Source: Acidobacteriota bacterium (lineage in GTDB: Bacteria > Acidobacteriota > UBA4820 > DSQY01). From it: 8,960 nucleotides of DNA. The position numbers were made by a program, and so were the translations under genes. Positions 1-7,251 of the stretch are shown in pieces. Under the pieces are notes generated by a model. That model was given only the letters and a program-made list of their open reading frames with translations. It was not told where the DNA came from and ran no database searches. The stretch is taken from contig JAKAIJ010000100.1 in assembly GCA_021814355.1 (NCBI GenBank), positions 1 to 8,960 of the forward strand. The letters are read 5' to 3'. The first letter of the stretch is position 1, and the number at the start of each line of letters is the position of its first letter.

Positions 1-1756
1 ACTGGATGATCTTGAGGTTGATCTCCCGCAGGCGCTGGGTGAGGATGCGGCACATGATGGAGAGGAACTGGTAGGCGGACTCGATGTCCACCGAGAGGAT
101 CTCGTTGAGCACCTCGCGCGAGATGGTCAGCACGGTGGTGCCGTTGACGTGGGCCTTGGCGTCCGCCGAGCGCGGCTCGTTGTCAATGAGCGCCATCTCG
201 CCGAAGAAGTCGCCCTTCTCGAGGATCGCCAGCGCCTCCTCCCCCACGCCGGGGATGTGCTTGGTGATGCGTACCTTCCCGTCGAGGATGATGTAGAGCT
301 TGTCGCCTACGTCGCCCTCGCGGAAGATCAGCTCGTCGCGGTTGTAAAGCTCCTCCACCGAGAAGGCCGCGAGCAGGCGCAGCTCCTTGGCCGAGAGGCC
401 GCGCTCCTGGAGAAGCTTGAGCTTCCGGTCCAGGTCAATGGAGATGGCCTTGGACTGGCTCACCTGGTCCTGGGAGAGCTGGGCCGCGGCGGCGGACTCC
501 ACTTCGGTGAAGAAGGTCCGCAGGAGGTTGTTGGCCTCGCGGGTGCGCCGCGACAGCGACTTCCAGAAGTGCCAGTAGAACTGGACCGCAACCTCCTTGC
601 GGGAGTCGAAGAGCATCTCCACGTCGCCCCGCTTGAGGGAGAAGAGGAGGGCGTCGGTCTCGGCCACCGCGTCGGCGCTGCGCGAGGCGGGGTCAATGAA
701 GTTCATCTCCCCGAAGAAGTCGCCCTTCTGGACGCCCGCCAGCCTCTGCACGCCGAAGGGGGTCTGCTTCTGGATGGCGACCTTGCCCGACTCCACGAGG
801 TAGAGCTCGTCGCTCTCGTCCTCCTCGTCGAAGACCAGCTCGCCCGCGGGGACCTTGAGCTCCTTGATGTTCTTGCTGATGGTGAAGAGGTTTTCGTCCG
901 AGAGCGCCGCCAGCAGGTCGAAGGCCCGCAGGCGGATGGCCATGTTCAGGAGGTCCGGCCGCGCGGCCTCCTCGGCCTTGGGCTTGCCCAGGTCCTTGAG
1001 GCCCTTGAGCCCCGCCCGGCCCAGGACGGCCTCCTTCTCGAGGTCAAGGTGCTTCACGCACTGGTTGAAGAGCTCGAGGCGGGACTTGACCAAGTCGTTC
1101 CGGTCCGTCCGGTTGTGGATCTCCTGCTTGTCCAGCAGGTACTTGAACTTGTCCTGGAGCTCTGGGGCGCTGGGGCGGCCCGCGGCGTTGTCGAGGATCA
1201 TGGCGTCCACGATGCTGTGGAGCGCCCCTTTGTAGTTCTTCAGGTAGAAGAGGGAGCGGCCCATGAGGGCGTGGGCCTCGACGAGGAAGGGGTCTATGGT
1301 GATGGCGGCCCGCAGCTCCTTGATGGCGGAGGTGAAGTCGTTGCTGCGGTAGAAGGCCCGGGCGAGGTCCATCCGTGCGTAGACGTTCTCGGGGTTGTTG
1401 AGCAGCGCCAGGCGGTAGCACTCGAGGGCCTGGGCCTCCTGGTCCTTGGCGAGGAAGAGGGCGCCCATGGAGGCTGCCTGGAAGGAGAGCCGGTCGCGGT
1501 GGGAGCGCTCCTCCTTGAACTTGCCCATGAGCCGGCGCTTGTCCTCCTCCTCCTTCTCCTTGAGGAGGTTGCGGGTCTTGCCCAGGTTGATCTTGAGGGC
1601 AAGGCTCTCGGGGTAGACCTTCACGGCCTTTTCGTAGACGTTGACCGCCTCTTCGAGGCGGCCCTGGGAGGCGAACTGGCCGGCGATGGAGCAGAAGTCC
1701 TCCACCGTCACTCCGAGGGAGGCGCTCTCCTTGGACGGTTTTTCCGGTCGTTCCAC
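1..1756 (-). CDS. TPR protein with two cyclic-nucleotide-binding domains (C-terminus cut by window edge)
   Basis: 585 residues are visible, and the reading frame runs off the left edge. The N-terminal part (about residues 15-190) holds four TPR-like helical hairpins, for example around GRLEEAVNVYEKAV and NDFTSAIKELRAAITIDP, interrupted by a charged KEKEEEDKRR stretch. Two CNB domains follow, at about 275-400 and 445-575. Each has the phosphate-binding-cassette pattern: KGDFFGEM at 344-351 with Arg359, and KGDFFGEM at 514-521 with Arg529 in PRSA. The cassette Glu and Arg are kept in both, so both could bind cNMP. No helix-turn-helix lies between or before them, so this is not an ordinary CRP-type regulator. 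The likely role is a cytoplasmic sensor or scaffold coupling a cyclic nucleotide (or other small ligand) to protein contacts. The GTG start at 1756 is firm: an in-frame TAA lies at 1772-1774, a strong GGAGG sits 6 nt upstream, and the next in-frame ATG is about 75 codons on. An output domain beyond the edge cannot be excluded. Confidence 0.88.
   Translation of the reverse strand, partial: MERPEKPSKESASLGVTVEDFCSIAGQFASQGRLEEAVNVYEKAVKVYPESLALKINLGKTRNLLKEKEEEDKRRLMGKFKEERSHRDRLSFQAASMGALFLAKDQEAQALECYRLALLNNPENVYARMDLARAFYRSNDFTSAIKELRAAITIDPFLVEAHALMGRSLFYLKNYKGALHSIVDAMILDNAAGRPSAPELQDKFKYLLDKQEIHNRTDRNDLVKSRLELFNQCVKHLDLEKEAVLGRAGLKGLKDLGKPKAEEAARPDLLNMAIRLRAFDLLAALSDENLFTISKNIKELKVPAGELVFDEEDESDELYLVESGKVAIQKQTPFGVQRLAGVQKGDFFGEMNFIDPASRSADAVAETDALLFSLKRGDVEMLFDSRKEVAVQFYWHFWKSLSRRTREANNLLRTFFTEVESAAAAQLSQDQVSQSKAISIDLDRKLKLLQERGLSAKELRLLAAFSVEELYNRDELIFREGDVGDKLYIILDGKVRITKHIPGVGEEALAILEKGDFFGEMALIDNEPRSADAKAHVNGTTVLTISREVLNEILSVDIESAYQFLSIMCRILTQRLREINLKIIQ
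195..729 (-). repeat. Duplicated CNB cassette: 19-nt direct repeat inside the TPR-CNB gene
   Basis: Positions 201-219 and 711-729 share 19 identical bases, 510 nt apart. In both copies they encode K-G-D-F-F-G of the cyclic-nucleotide phosphate-binding cassette in the same frame, and the following Glu-Met is also shared. This marks the internal duplication of the CNB domain (spacing exactly 170 residues). It is not a mobile repeat; identity is probably kept by protein constraint plus strong codon bias. Confidence 0.75.
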
Positions 1757-1777
1757 GAGGATCCTCCCTCCTTAGTT

Positions 1778-1806
1778 ATTTTACCGCCGGGGGCGGGCAG
1801 GGTCAA
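1778..1806 (-). promoter_or_regulatory. Sigma70-type promoter for the TPR-CNB gene
   Basis: On the minus strand the -35 is TTGACC (1801-1806, 5 of 6 matches) and the -10 is TAAAAT (1778-1783, 5 of 6), with an exact 17-bp spacer. Transcription should begin near 1771, giving a leader of only about 15 nt. That leader is nearly all ribosome binding site (AAGGAGGGAGG, 1762-1772) before the GTG at 1756. The A/T-rich -10 stands out sharply against the surrounding GC-rich DNA. Confidence 0.72.
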
Positions 1807-1856
1807 CGAAAAGCTGGCGCCGCCCGTCGTTCCCCCCCGCCGGAGCCCGCCGTTCC

Positions 1857-1885
1857 TTGACAGGAGCGCTCCTGGCTCGCACAAT
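1857..1885 (+). promoter_or_regulatory. Sigma70-type promoter for the exported-protein/comM operon
   Basis: A perfect TTGACA -35 (1857-1862), an exact 17-bp spacer and the -10 CACAAT (1880-1885, 4 of 6 matches). The expected start of transcription is about 1891-1893, directly on the GTG/ATG start codons at 1891 and 1894. The mRNA would therefore be leaderless or nearly so. No Shine-Dalgarno-like sequence lies upstream of the start, which agrees with this. Confidence 0.65.
1861..1874. promoter_or_regulatory. 14-bp perfect palindrome in the promoter spacer, candidate operator
   Basis: CAGGAGCGCTCCTG is fully self-complementary. It covers the last two bases of the -35 and most of the spacer of the rightward promoter. 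A dimeric repressor bound here would compete with RNA polymerase. A palindrome of this length is expected about once by chance in DNA of this composition and size, so its position is the only support. No regulator in the window can be assigned to it. Confidence 0.35.
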
Positions 1886-1893
1886 ACCCCGTG

Positions 1894-3102
1894 ATGGCCC
1901 ACTCTCGCCTCGCGGGACTCGCCTCCGCGGCGCTTGTCGTCCTTTATCTCGCGTCGGCTCCCGCCGCGCAGGAGCGGCGTCCTCAGGCCGATCCGCCGGA
2001 GGACGCGGCCTCCGAGCCGGAGGCCGCGCCGGCCCGGCGGACGGAGCGGGCGTTCCGGGAGGCCTGGGCGCTCTTCTTCGGGGCGGAGCCGCAGGCCCCG
2101 CCAGCTCCGGCGCACGCGACGGCCGAGGCCGCCTTCCGGGCGCTCTGGGAGTCCGCCGCCACGGCGCTCGACTCCGAGGAGCGCGACGGCGCCCGCGCGG
2201 CCCTGCGTCTGGCGGCGTTGGGCGACGCCGCCGAGGTGGACGCCGCCGTCCGCCGGACCGTCGCGGCAGGAAGGCTCCTTCCCGGGGAGGGGGAGGCCGT
2301 TCTCTGGTACGTCTTCCTCCTGGAAGAGGCCTTGGACCCCGCCGCGCTTCCGGAAGCGCTTCCCCCAGGCCACGGTGCGGCCAGGCTCCGCGCCGCCGTG
2401 GAGACGCGCGGCGGCGACTGGGACGCCTTCCTGAACCGCGCGGCCCTCTGGACCCTCTCGCGCGCCGTGGCCGCGGGCCTGTTGGATGAGACGCGGGCGG
2501 GGCTGCCCGCCGTCTGGGTCCAGGACCGGGACCTTCTCCCCGGCGCGTTCGCCGCCTGGCGGCTCCAGGCGCCCGAGTGGGCGGCCTCTGTCCGCGGCGA
2601 ATCGGTGGCCGACGCCTCCGCCGGCCGGCTCCGCCTGCTCACCCTCTTCGCGGATGGGCCGGGCCCTCCCGTGGCCTCGGGGACGGGTGCGGCCACCGGC
2701 CGGCCCCTCCTCCTGCCCAGGCGCGGCGGGGACCTCTGGCTAGTCCTCTGGAACCCGCCGGGCGGCGAACCCGCTGGAGCGGGGCTCACGCTTACCCTCT
2801 GGGCCGACCTCACGCCCCCCTTCCAGGTCCTGGAGGCCCGGCTTTTCCAGGGCAGTTGCGACCTTCTGCTCACCGAGATGGCCGGCGTCGCCGCCTACCG
2901 GCTCAGCGCCCGCGGCTCCGCTAGCGAACCGGACGCTTTGGGGACGGACTTCCCCTCCGAAGGTCCCGGCCTTCACCGGTACCACGTGGTCCTTCCCGGG
3001 AGCGGCGCGCCCCGCGGGCGCCTCGAGCTGAGGGGGCTCACCTGGGCCGGGGGCACCGCCGCAGCCCCGATTCCGCCTCCCGGACGGAGACCCTCGCCGT
3101 GA
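1894..3102 (+). CDS. Predicted exported protein of unknown function
   Basis: About 402 residues; I do not recognise the family. Residues 1-27 look like a Sec signal peptide: MAHSR, then a hydrophobic core LAGLASAALVVLYLAS, then an Ala-rich cleavage region near APAAQ. A charged Pro/Glu/Ala linker follows to about residue 50. A helical Ala-rich region (about 50-215) contains AFREAWALFFG and a similar AFRALWESAATAL, possibly a weak internal repeat. The C-terminal part (about 240-390) reads as beta-strand rich (LWLVLWNPP, LTLTLWADL, FQVLEARLF), with one Cys in GSCDLLL. The tail is Pro-rich. The start is confined to GTG 1891 or ATG 1894, because an in-frame TGA lies at 1858-1860 and no other start codon intervenes. 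ATG is preferred for a leaderless message. The gene ends inside the start of comM, so the two are probably co-transcribed and translationally coupled. A periplasmic or envelope role is inferred from the signal peptide only. Confidence 0.75.
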   Translation: MAHSRLAGLASAALVVLYLASAPAAQERRPQADPPEDAASEPEAAPARRTERAFREAWALFFGAEPQAPPAPAHATAEAAFRALWESAATALDSEERDGARAALRLAALGDAAEVDAAVRRTVAAGRLLPGEGEAVLWYVFLLEEALDPAALPEALPPGHGAARLRAAVETRGGDWDAFLNRAALWTLSRAVAAGLLDETRAGLPAVWVQDRDLLPGAFAAWRLQAPEWAASVRGESVADASAGRLRLLTLFADGPGPPVASGTGAATGRPLLLPRRGGDLWLVLWNPPGGEPAGAGLTLTLWADLTPPFQVLEARLFQGSCDLLLTEMAGVAAYRLSARGSASEPDALGTDFPSEGPGLHRYHVVLPGSGAPRGRLELRGLTWAGGTAAAPIPPPGRRPSP

Positions 3103-4634
3103 TGGCCCGCCTCTTCTCCGCGGACCTCCGCGGGATCGAGGCGGTCCTCGTCGAAGTCGAGGTGGACGTCCAGCTCGGCATGCCCGCGTACACCACCGTC
3201 GGGCTGCCCGACGCGGCGGTGAAGGAGAGCCGCGAGCGGGTCCGGGGCGCCGTCCTCAATTCGGGGTTCCTCTTCCCCGCCGAACAGATCACCGTCAACC
3301 TCGCCCCCGCGGATGTCCGCAAGGAGGGCTCCCACCACGACCTGGCCATCGCCTGCGCCCTGCTGGCGGCCACGGCCCAGCTTTCGTCCGGCGAGGCCTC
3401 GCGGGGCCTGCTCGCGGGAGAGCTGGCGCTCAACGGGACCCTGCGGCCCGTGAAGGGGATCCTGCCCGTGGCCCTGCTGGCGCGCCAGCAGGGGCGGCGC
3501 CTCCTCTGCCCCGCCGCCAACGCCGCAGAAGCCGCCGTGGTCGAAGGGTGCGAGGTGATTCCCCTGGGGACCCTCGCCCAGGCGGTCCGGTTCCTGCGCG
3601 GCGAGGAGGTCGTGGCGCCGCACCCCCACCGGCCCTTCGAGGCGCTCCTCGAGGACCCGCCCACCCGCCTCGACTTCTCCGACGTGAGGGGCCAGCTCCA
3701 CGTCAAGCGGGCCCTTGAGGTGGCGGCGGCCGGCGGCCACAACGTCCTGCTCCTGGGCCCTCCGGGCTCGGGAAAGAGCATGCTCGCCAAGCGCTTTCCC
3801 TCCATCCTTCCCCCCATGTCCTTCCCCGAGGCGCTCGAGACCACGCGGGTCCACTCGGTCCGCGGCGAGCTTGCGGGGACCCGCGACGGAATGGTCACGC
3901 TTCGGCCCTTCCGCGCCCCGCACCACACGGTCTCCTACGCCGGGATGATCGGCGGAGGCGCCAACGTGCTGCCGGGCGAGATCTCCCTCGCCCACCACGG
4001 GGTCCTCTTCCTGGACGAGCTGACCGAATTCAAGAGAGACGTGCTGGAGAGCCTGCGGCAGCCCCTGGAGGACCGCCAGGTTACCGTCGCCCGCGCCCGG
4101 GAGACCCTCACCTTCCCCGCCGCCTTCACGCTGCTGGCGGCCAGCAACCCTTGCCCCTGCGGCTACCACGGCGACCCGTCGCGCGCGTGTCGCTGCACGC
4201 CCGCGCAGATCGCCCGCTACCTCTCCAAAATCTCGGGGCCCCTCATGGACCGGGTGGACCTCCAAATCGAGGTGACGGCGGTTCCTCCCGAAACCCTGCG
4301 GGAGGCCCCCGCGGGCGAGCCCTCCGCCCCCGTGCGCGTCCGCGTTGCCGCGGCGCGCGCCCGCCAACGGGAGCGCCTCGCCCGCACCGGCGTCTTCTCC
4401 AACGCCCAGATGGACGAGAAGCTTGTGGACGCCCACTGCGCCCTGGTGCCAGAAGCCGAGGCGTTCCTCCTGCGGGCCCTCAAGGCCCTGGGGATCACCG
4501 CCCGGGGGCACCACCGCATCCTGAAGGTCGCCCGCACGATCGCCGACCTCGAGGGCTCCGCGGCCATCGCCCCGCCCCACCTGGCCGAAGCGGTGCAGTA
4601 CCGCAGCCTGGACCGCAAGCTTTTCGGGAATTGA
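3099..4634 (+). CDS. comM: ComM/YifB family AAA+ ATPase (Mg-chelatase-like)
   Basis: 511 residues, full length for the family. In order: an N-terminal ChlI/Lon-like domain (about 20-170) with the family signatures TVGLPDAAVKESRERVR and VNLAPADVRKEG; a AAA+ core with Walker A GPPGSGKS (220-227) and Walker B LFLDEL (about 303-308); a Cys cluster NPCPCGYHGD...CRC (about 350-366) typical of the family and possibly metal-binding; and a C-terminal Mg_chelatase_C helical region with RGHHRILKVARTIADLEG. Characterised ComM is a hexameric branch-migration helicase that extends integration of incoming DNA during natural transformation. Many non-competent bacteria also carry it, so competence should not be assumed. 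The GTG at 3099 is chosen because GGAG lies 9 nt upstream and it gives the usual short M-x-A-(R/K) start; ATG 3102 is the alternative. It overlaps the upstream stop as GTGA. Confidence 0.95.
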   Translation: MMARLFSADLRGIEAVLVEVEVDVQLGMPAYTTVGLPDAAVKESRERVRGAVLNSGFLFPAEQITVNLAPADVRKEGSHHDLAIACALLAATAQLSSGEASRGLLAGELALNGTLRPVKGILPVALLARQQGRRLLCPAANAAEAAVVEGCEVIPLGTLAQAVRFLRGEEVVAPHPHRPFEALLEDPPTRLDFSDVRGQLHVKRALEVAAAGGHNVLLLGPPGSGKSMLAKRFPSILPPMSFPEALETTRVHSVRGELAGTRDGMVTLRPFRAPHHTVSYAGMIGGGANVLPGEISLAHHGVLFLDELTEFKRDVLESLRQPLEDRQVTVARARETLTFPAAFTLLAASNPCPCGYHGDPSRACRCTPAQIARYLSKISGPLMDRVDLQIEVTAVPPETLREAPAGEPSAPVRVRVAAARARQRERLARTGVFSNAQMDEKLVDAHCALVPEAEAFLLRALKALGITARGHHRILKVARTIADLEGSAAIAPPHLAEAVQYRSLDRKLFGN

Positions 4635-4693
4635 GGGGATAGAAGCACCCGGGCCGGGACCGCAACGGGCGGCCGCCTGCGAAGGGTTTACCG
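4635..4693. other. Short convergent gap after comM; no clear terminator
   Basis: 59 bp separate the ends of the convergent comM and the 617-residue gene. The gap is GC-rich and includes a 10-bp palindrome GGCGGCCGCC (4668-4677) with no loop, plus a weak GGCCG/CGGCC pair. There is no T-tract on either strand, so I cannot call an intrinsic terminator. Confidence 0.5.
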
Positions 4694-6547
4694 CTATTCG
4701 TCCAGCCCGAGCAGGTCGCGGGCGGGCGCGGCCGACTCGAGGCCGTGGGCCTCGCGGTACTGGCGCTCGAGCTCCTCGAGCCGGTAGCGGTCGAGGTTGG
4801 CGCCCCTCATGAACTCCTCGCGCACCTCGGGGCCTGCCCCGGCCACCAGCTTGGGGACGACGTTGCTGAGGTACTCCGTCTCCTGCTGAACCCGTTCCAG
4901 CGCGGCGTTCAGGGCACCCGGCGGCAGATTCCCGCCCGGCCAGGCTCCCTGCCGCACCACCTCGGCCTCCACGTCTGCCTGGAGGAGCCGGACATGGGCC
5001 GGGTTGGAGAGGTTGAAGTAGAACTGGTGGAGCCGCCTCCGCACGGCGTCGTAGAGGTGCTGGTGGAGGTGCTCCTCCCGGGCGATGCCGTCAATGCGCG
5101 ACGCGATGTCGGCGAAGGTCTGCTCGCCGCGCTCGAGCCGCTGGAGCCCCGCCGTCAGGACGCTGAGCTTGCGCCGGCCGTAGTTCAGCGCGTAGGGGTT
5201 CTTGAGGGCCGGCTCCACGAGGAGTCGCTGGAACAGCCCCTCCTGGAGGGACTCGAAGGCCTGCTTGTTGCCCAGCAGGGAGCGCACCTTCTCCTCGGAG
5301 ACCCCCGCGTGCTCCAGGAAGACCAGCTGGCTCACCACCGCCTCGGCGTTGTCGAGCCGGTCGAAGTAGGTGACCAGCTCCGAGAAGACCTCGAAGGCCT
5401 CGAAATTCTCGCTCTGGGCCGTGCGCTCGTCCAGCAGGCGGCCCGCCTCGAGGAGAATCTGCTCGAAGCCGCTGTCGTGCTCCTGCTGGGCCCGCTGCTT
5501 GGCCGAGAGCAGCTCGGCGATCTCCGGGGGGCCGATCGTGGAGCGCGGAGCGACGCTGTCCAAGAGCAGCCCCTGGAGAATCTCGCGGACCCGCCGCAGG
5601 TACGGGGCCTCCGCCTGCCCGCGGGCGGCCGCGGCCGCCGGCAAGAGCCCGTCGAGGGTGTCGAAGAGGGTCGGCGGCAGACCGTGGCGGACGGCCATGT
5701 TGCGCAGGGTGTTGAGCCGCCCCAGCGCGGCCTCGTCCAGGGCCGCCTCCTGGGCCTTCACGAGGATGTCCTTGTACTCCTCCACGATGGGGCGGTTGCG
5801 CGCGGCCTTGTAGAGGATGTCAATGGCGATGCGACGGCGCTGGTACTGCTCGATGCCGATCTCGTCGGCGAGCGAGGCCACGAAGCGCTCCTGGGGCTCG
5901 CCCCACTCCCCCTCCTTGAGGAAGTAGCGGCGGACGAAGTCGTGGAACTGCCGGTGGGGCCCGTGGGCCAGCCGCAGGAGCAGGAGGGTGGCGTCGGGCT
6001 CGGAGAGCTCGCGCAGGATCTCGTCCGCCAGCTCGCTGTCGGCGCCCAAGCCCGGATGGGGGCTGCGCTTGAGCAGGCGGCCGAGGGTCTTTAGGAGCAC
6101 CTCCTGGGTGCGCCGCACCGAGTAGGGCCACGGCACCTTGAGGAGGAAGAAATAGTTGATGAGGGCGTTGCCCTCGAGAAAGAGGTCCGCGTAGGAGACC
6201 GTCCCGCTTACGTTGGGGGTGAACTCCAGTCGCCCGTTCCCTCCCGCCGTCCCCGCGTAGGTCCCGAAGAGCAGGAGCCGGTTGACCACCTCCTTGTGGC
6301 CGAGGTCGTAGAGCGGCATCGGGGAGCCGAACATGTACTCCGAGACCGCCCCGCCCGTCCCCGAGAAGGTGATGCCCCGCGGGTCCAGCCGGAAGTAGCT
6401 GCCCGCCAGGAAGAAGGAGACCTCGCGCCCGTCGGCCACCTCCTCCACCTCGTAGAAGTGGGTGACCACCAGCTTCTCGCCGGCGAGCACGGCGTAGAAA
6501 TCAATCTCGGGGGTGATGGCGCCGTGGAGGCGGATGTCCTTGAGCAT
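4694..6547 (-). CDS. Uncharacterised 617-residue cytoplasmic protein
   Basis: No family is recognised with confidence. From memory only, the length and the N-terminal style recall the uncharacterised TIGR04442 family, but this is unverified. There is no signal peptide, membrane span, nucleotide-binding loop or obvious catalytic motif. About residues 1-150 look beta-rich (IDFYAVLAGEKLVVTHFY, VSFFLAGSYFRLD, FTPNVSGTVSYADLFLEGN). Residues 150-617 are mostly amphipathic helices with many Leu, Glu and Arg, suggesting a long helical-repeat or scaffold body. The protein contains no cysteine. The C-terminus is acidic (LLGLDE). The ATG at 6547 has GGAG 5 nt upstream. It is the only leftward gene between comM and the DUF456 gene, so neighbours say little about its job. 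Codon use matches the other genes, with no sign of recent transfer. Confidence 0.85.
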   Translation of the reverse strand: MLKDIRLHGAITPEIDFYAVLAGEKLVVTHFYEVEEVADGREVSFFLAGSYFRLDPRGITFSGTGGAVSEYMFGSPMPLYDLGHKEVVNRLLLFGTYAGTAGGNGRLEFTPNVSGTVSYADLFLEGNALINYFFLLKVPWPYSVRRTQEVLLKTLGRLLKRSPHPGLGADSELADEILRELSEPDATLLLLRLAHGPHRQFHDFVRRYFLKEGEWGEPQERFVASLADEIGIEQYQRRRIAIDILYKAARNRPIVEEYKDILVKAQEAALDEAALGRLNTLRNMAVRHGLPPTLFDTLDGLLPAAAAARGQAEAPYLRRVREILQGLLLDSVAPRSTIGPPEIAELLSAKQRAQQEHDSGFEQILLEAGRLLDERTAQSENFEAFEVFSELVTYFDRLDNAEAVVSQLVFLEHAGVSEEKVRSLLGNKQAFESLQEGLFQRLLVEPALKNPYALNYGRRKLSVLTAGLQRLERGEQTFADIASRIDGIAREEHLHQHLYDAVRRRLHQFYFNLSNPAHVRLLQADVEAEVVRQGAWPGGNLPPGALNAALERVQQETEYLSNVVPKLVAGAGPEVREEFMRGANLDRYRLEELERQYREAHGLESAAPARDLLGLDE

Positions 6548-6552
6548 GAACG

Positions 6553-6572
6553 CTCCGTAATTTAGTGTAGCA
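6553..6572 (-). promoter_or_regulatory. Candidate extended -10 promoter and RBS of the 617-residue gene
   Basis: Minus-strand TGCTACACT (6564-6572) resembles an extended -10 (TGn followed by TACACT, 4 of 6 matches). No good -35 is visible 16-18 bp upstream. It is followed by GGAG (6553-6556), 5 nt before the ATG at 6547. If used, the leader would be only about 10 nt, so a further upstream start is equally possible. Confidence 0.35.
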
Positions 6573-6639
6573 GAAAGGAGCTGGAGGCGGCACGCGGCTC
6601 CGGGCGCGGGCCCGTGATACCCTGCGTCGGGAGACGGCC

Positions 6640-7182
6640 ATGGACGGCTGGGCGCAGCCCCTCCTGCACGTTCTCGTTCCCTCGCTCTTCCTCCTGGCGG
6701 CCACCGCCGCCTGGGCCCTCTCGGTCTTCTCCCTCCCCGGCAATTGGATCGTGCTCCTTCTGACCCTGCTCTATGGGTGGTACGAGGGCTTCGAGGCGGT
6801 GCGCGGTTGGCTCCTGCTCGCGGGCGCGCTCCTGGCCGGCTCCGCCGAGCTGACGGAGCTCCTCTCGGGCTACCACGGGACCCGCCGGTTCGGCGGAAGC
6901 CGCTGGACAGGTCTCGCCGCTCTCGCCGGCTCCCTCGTCGGGGCCCTGGCGGGCGCCGCCTTCGCGTGGGGGCTCGGGGCCATCCCCGGCACGCTGGCGG
7001 GGGCGTTCCTCGGAGCCCTTGCGGCGGAGGTGCTCCGGAACCGCGACCCGGCCGGCGCGGTCCGCGCCTCCCTCGGAGCCGCGCTGGGAAGGGCTTTCGG
7101 GCTCGCGGCCAAGCTCGGCCTTGGGGGCGTCTTCCTCGCGCTGCTCTACGCCCGGGTCCTTTGGATCTTGCTGGCGACGTGA
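6640..7182 (+). CDS. DUF456 family integral membrane protein
   Basis: 180 residues, mostly hydrophobic, with about five likely membrane segments: roughly 8-28, 33-48, 57-70, 88-122 (two closely packed Gly/Ala-rich helices) and 152-176. The features match DUF456 proteins: the LPGNWIVLLLTLLYG motif after the first helix, a short polar loop with RRFGGSRWTGL, then glycine-zipper helices (GSLVGALAGAAFAWGLGAIPGTLAGAFLGALAAE), and a final Gly/Ala helix before the C-terminus. The function of the family is unknown. The ATG is supported by GGGAG (6629-6633) with a 6-nt gap. It is divergent from the 617-residue gene (92 bp between starts) and 76 bp upstream of the HD gene. I see no convincing promoter of its own. 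Confidence 0.85.
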   Translation: MDGWAQPLLHVLVPSLFLLAATAAWALSVFSLPGNWIVLLLTLLYGWYEGFEAVRGWLLLAGALLAGSAELTELLSGYHGTRRFGGSRWTGLAALAGSLVGALAGAAFAWGLGAIPGTLAGAFLGALAAEVLRNRDPAGAVRASLGAALGRAFGLAAKLGLGGVFLALLYARVLWILLAT

Positions 7183-7193
7183 CGGGGCACGGC

Positions 7194-7251
7194 CCGGTTG
7201 TCCGCGCGGGGGAACGGACCTATATTTCCTCCAGTGCTTCCAGACAACCGG
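7194..7251. repeat. 9-bp inverted repeat flanking the HD-gene promoter
   Basis: CCGGTTGTC (7194-7202) and GACAACCGG (7243-7251) are perfect inverted copies with 40 bp between them. The left arm overlaps the predicted -35 and the right arm runs into the ribosome binding site. If transcription starts near 7233 only the right arm is in the mRNA, so an RNA hairpin would need a start further upstream. Paired operator half-sites are another reading. Such a pair is expected by chance once or twice in a window of this size. Confidence 0.35.
7198..7226 (+). promoter_or_regulatory. Sigma70-type promoter for the tandem-HD gene
   Basis: -35 TTGTCC (7198-7203, 4 of 6 matches), an exact 17-bp spacer and -10 TATATT (7221-7226, 5 of 6). 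Transcription would start near 7233 and give a leader of about 26 nt. The A/T patch is conspicuous in this GC-rich DNA and suggests the gene is not solely dependent on read-through from the DUF456 gene. Confidence 0.6.

Noticed and set aside
1784..1812. Possible G-quadruplex in the G-rich spacer near 1787-1803
   Set aside because: Only three clear runs of three or more G are present, so a four-tract quadruplex is not supported.
149..1894. 581-codon plus-strand open frame
   Set aside because: It is the antisense shadow of the TPR-CNB gene. The minus strand encodes recognisable TPR and CNB domains with an ideal promoter and ribosome binding site, and the plus-strand product is low-complexity Leu/Glu/Val with no motif. 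The frame is open because of the GC-rich third positions.
2973..4580. 535-codon minus-strand open frame opposite comM
   Set aside because: It lies over a certain comM gene, has Gly/Arg/Glu-rich random composition and no ribosome binding site. It is a GC-bias artefact.
4745..6094. 449-codon plus-strand open frame opposite the 617-residue gene
   Set aside because: Its Leu/Glu/Val/Gly-rich composition matches the other antisense shadows, while the minus frame has a normal amino-acid mix and a good start.
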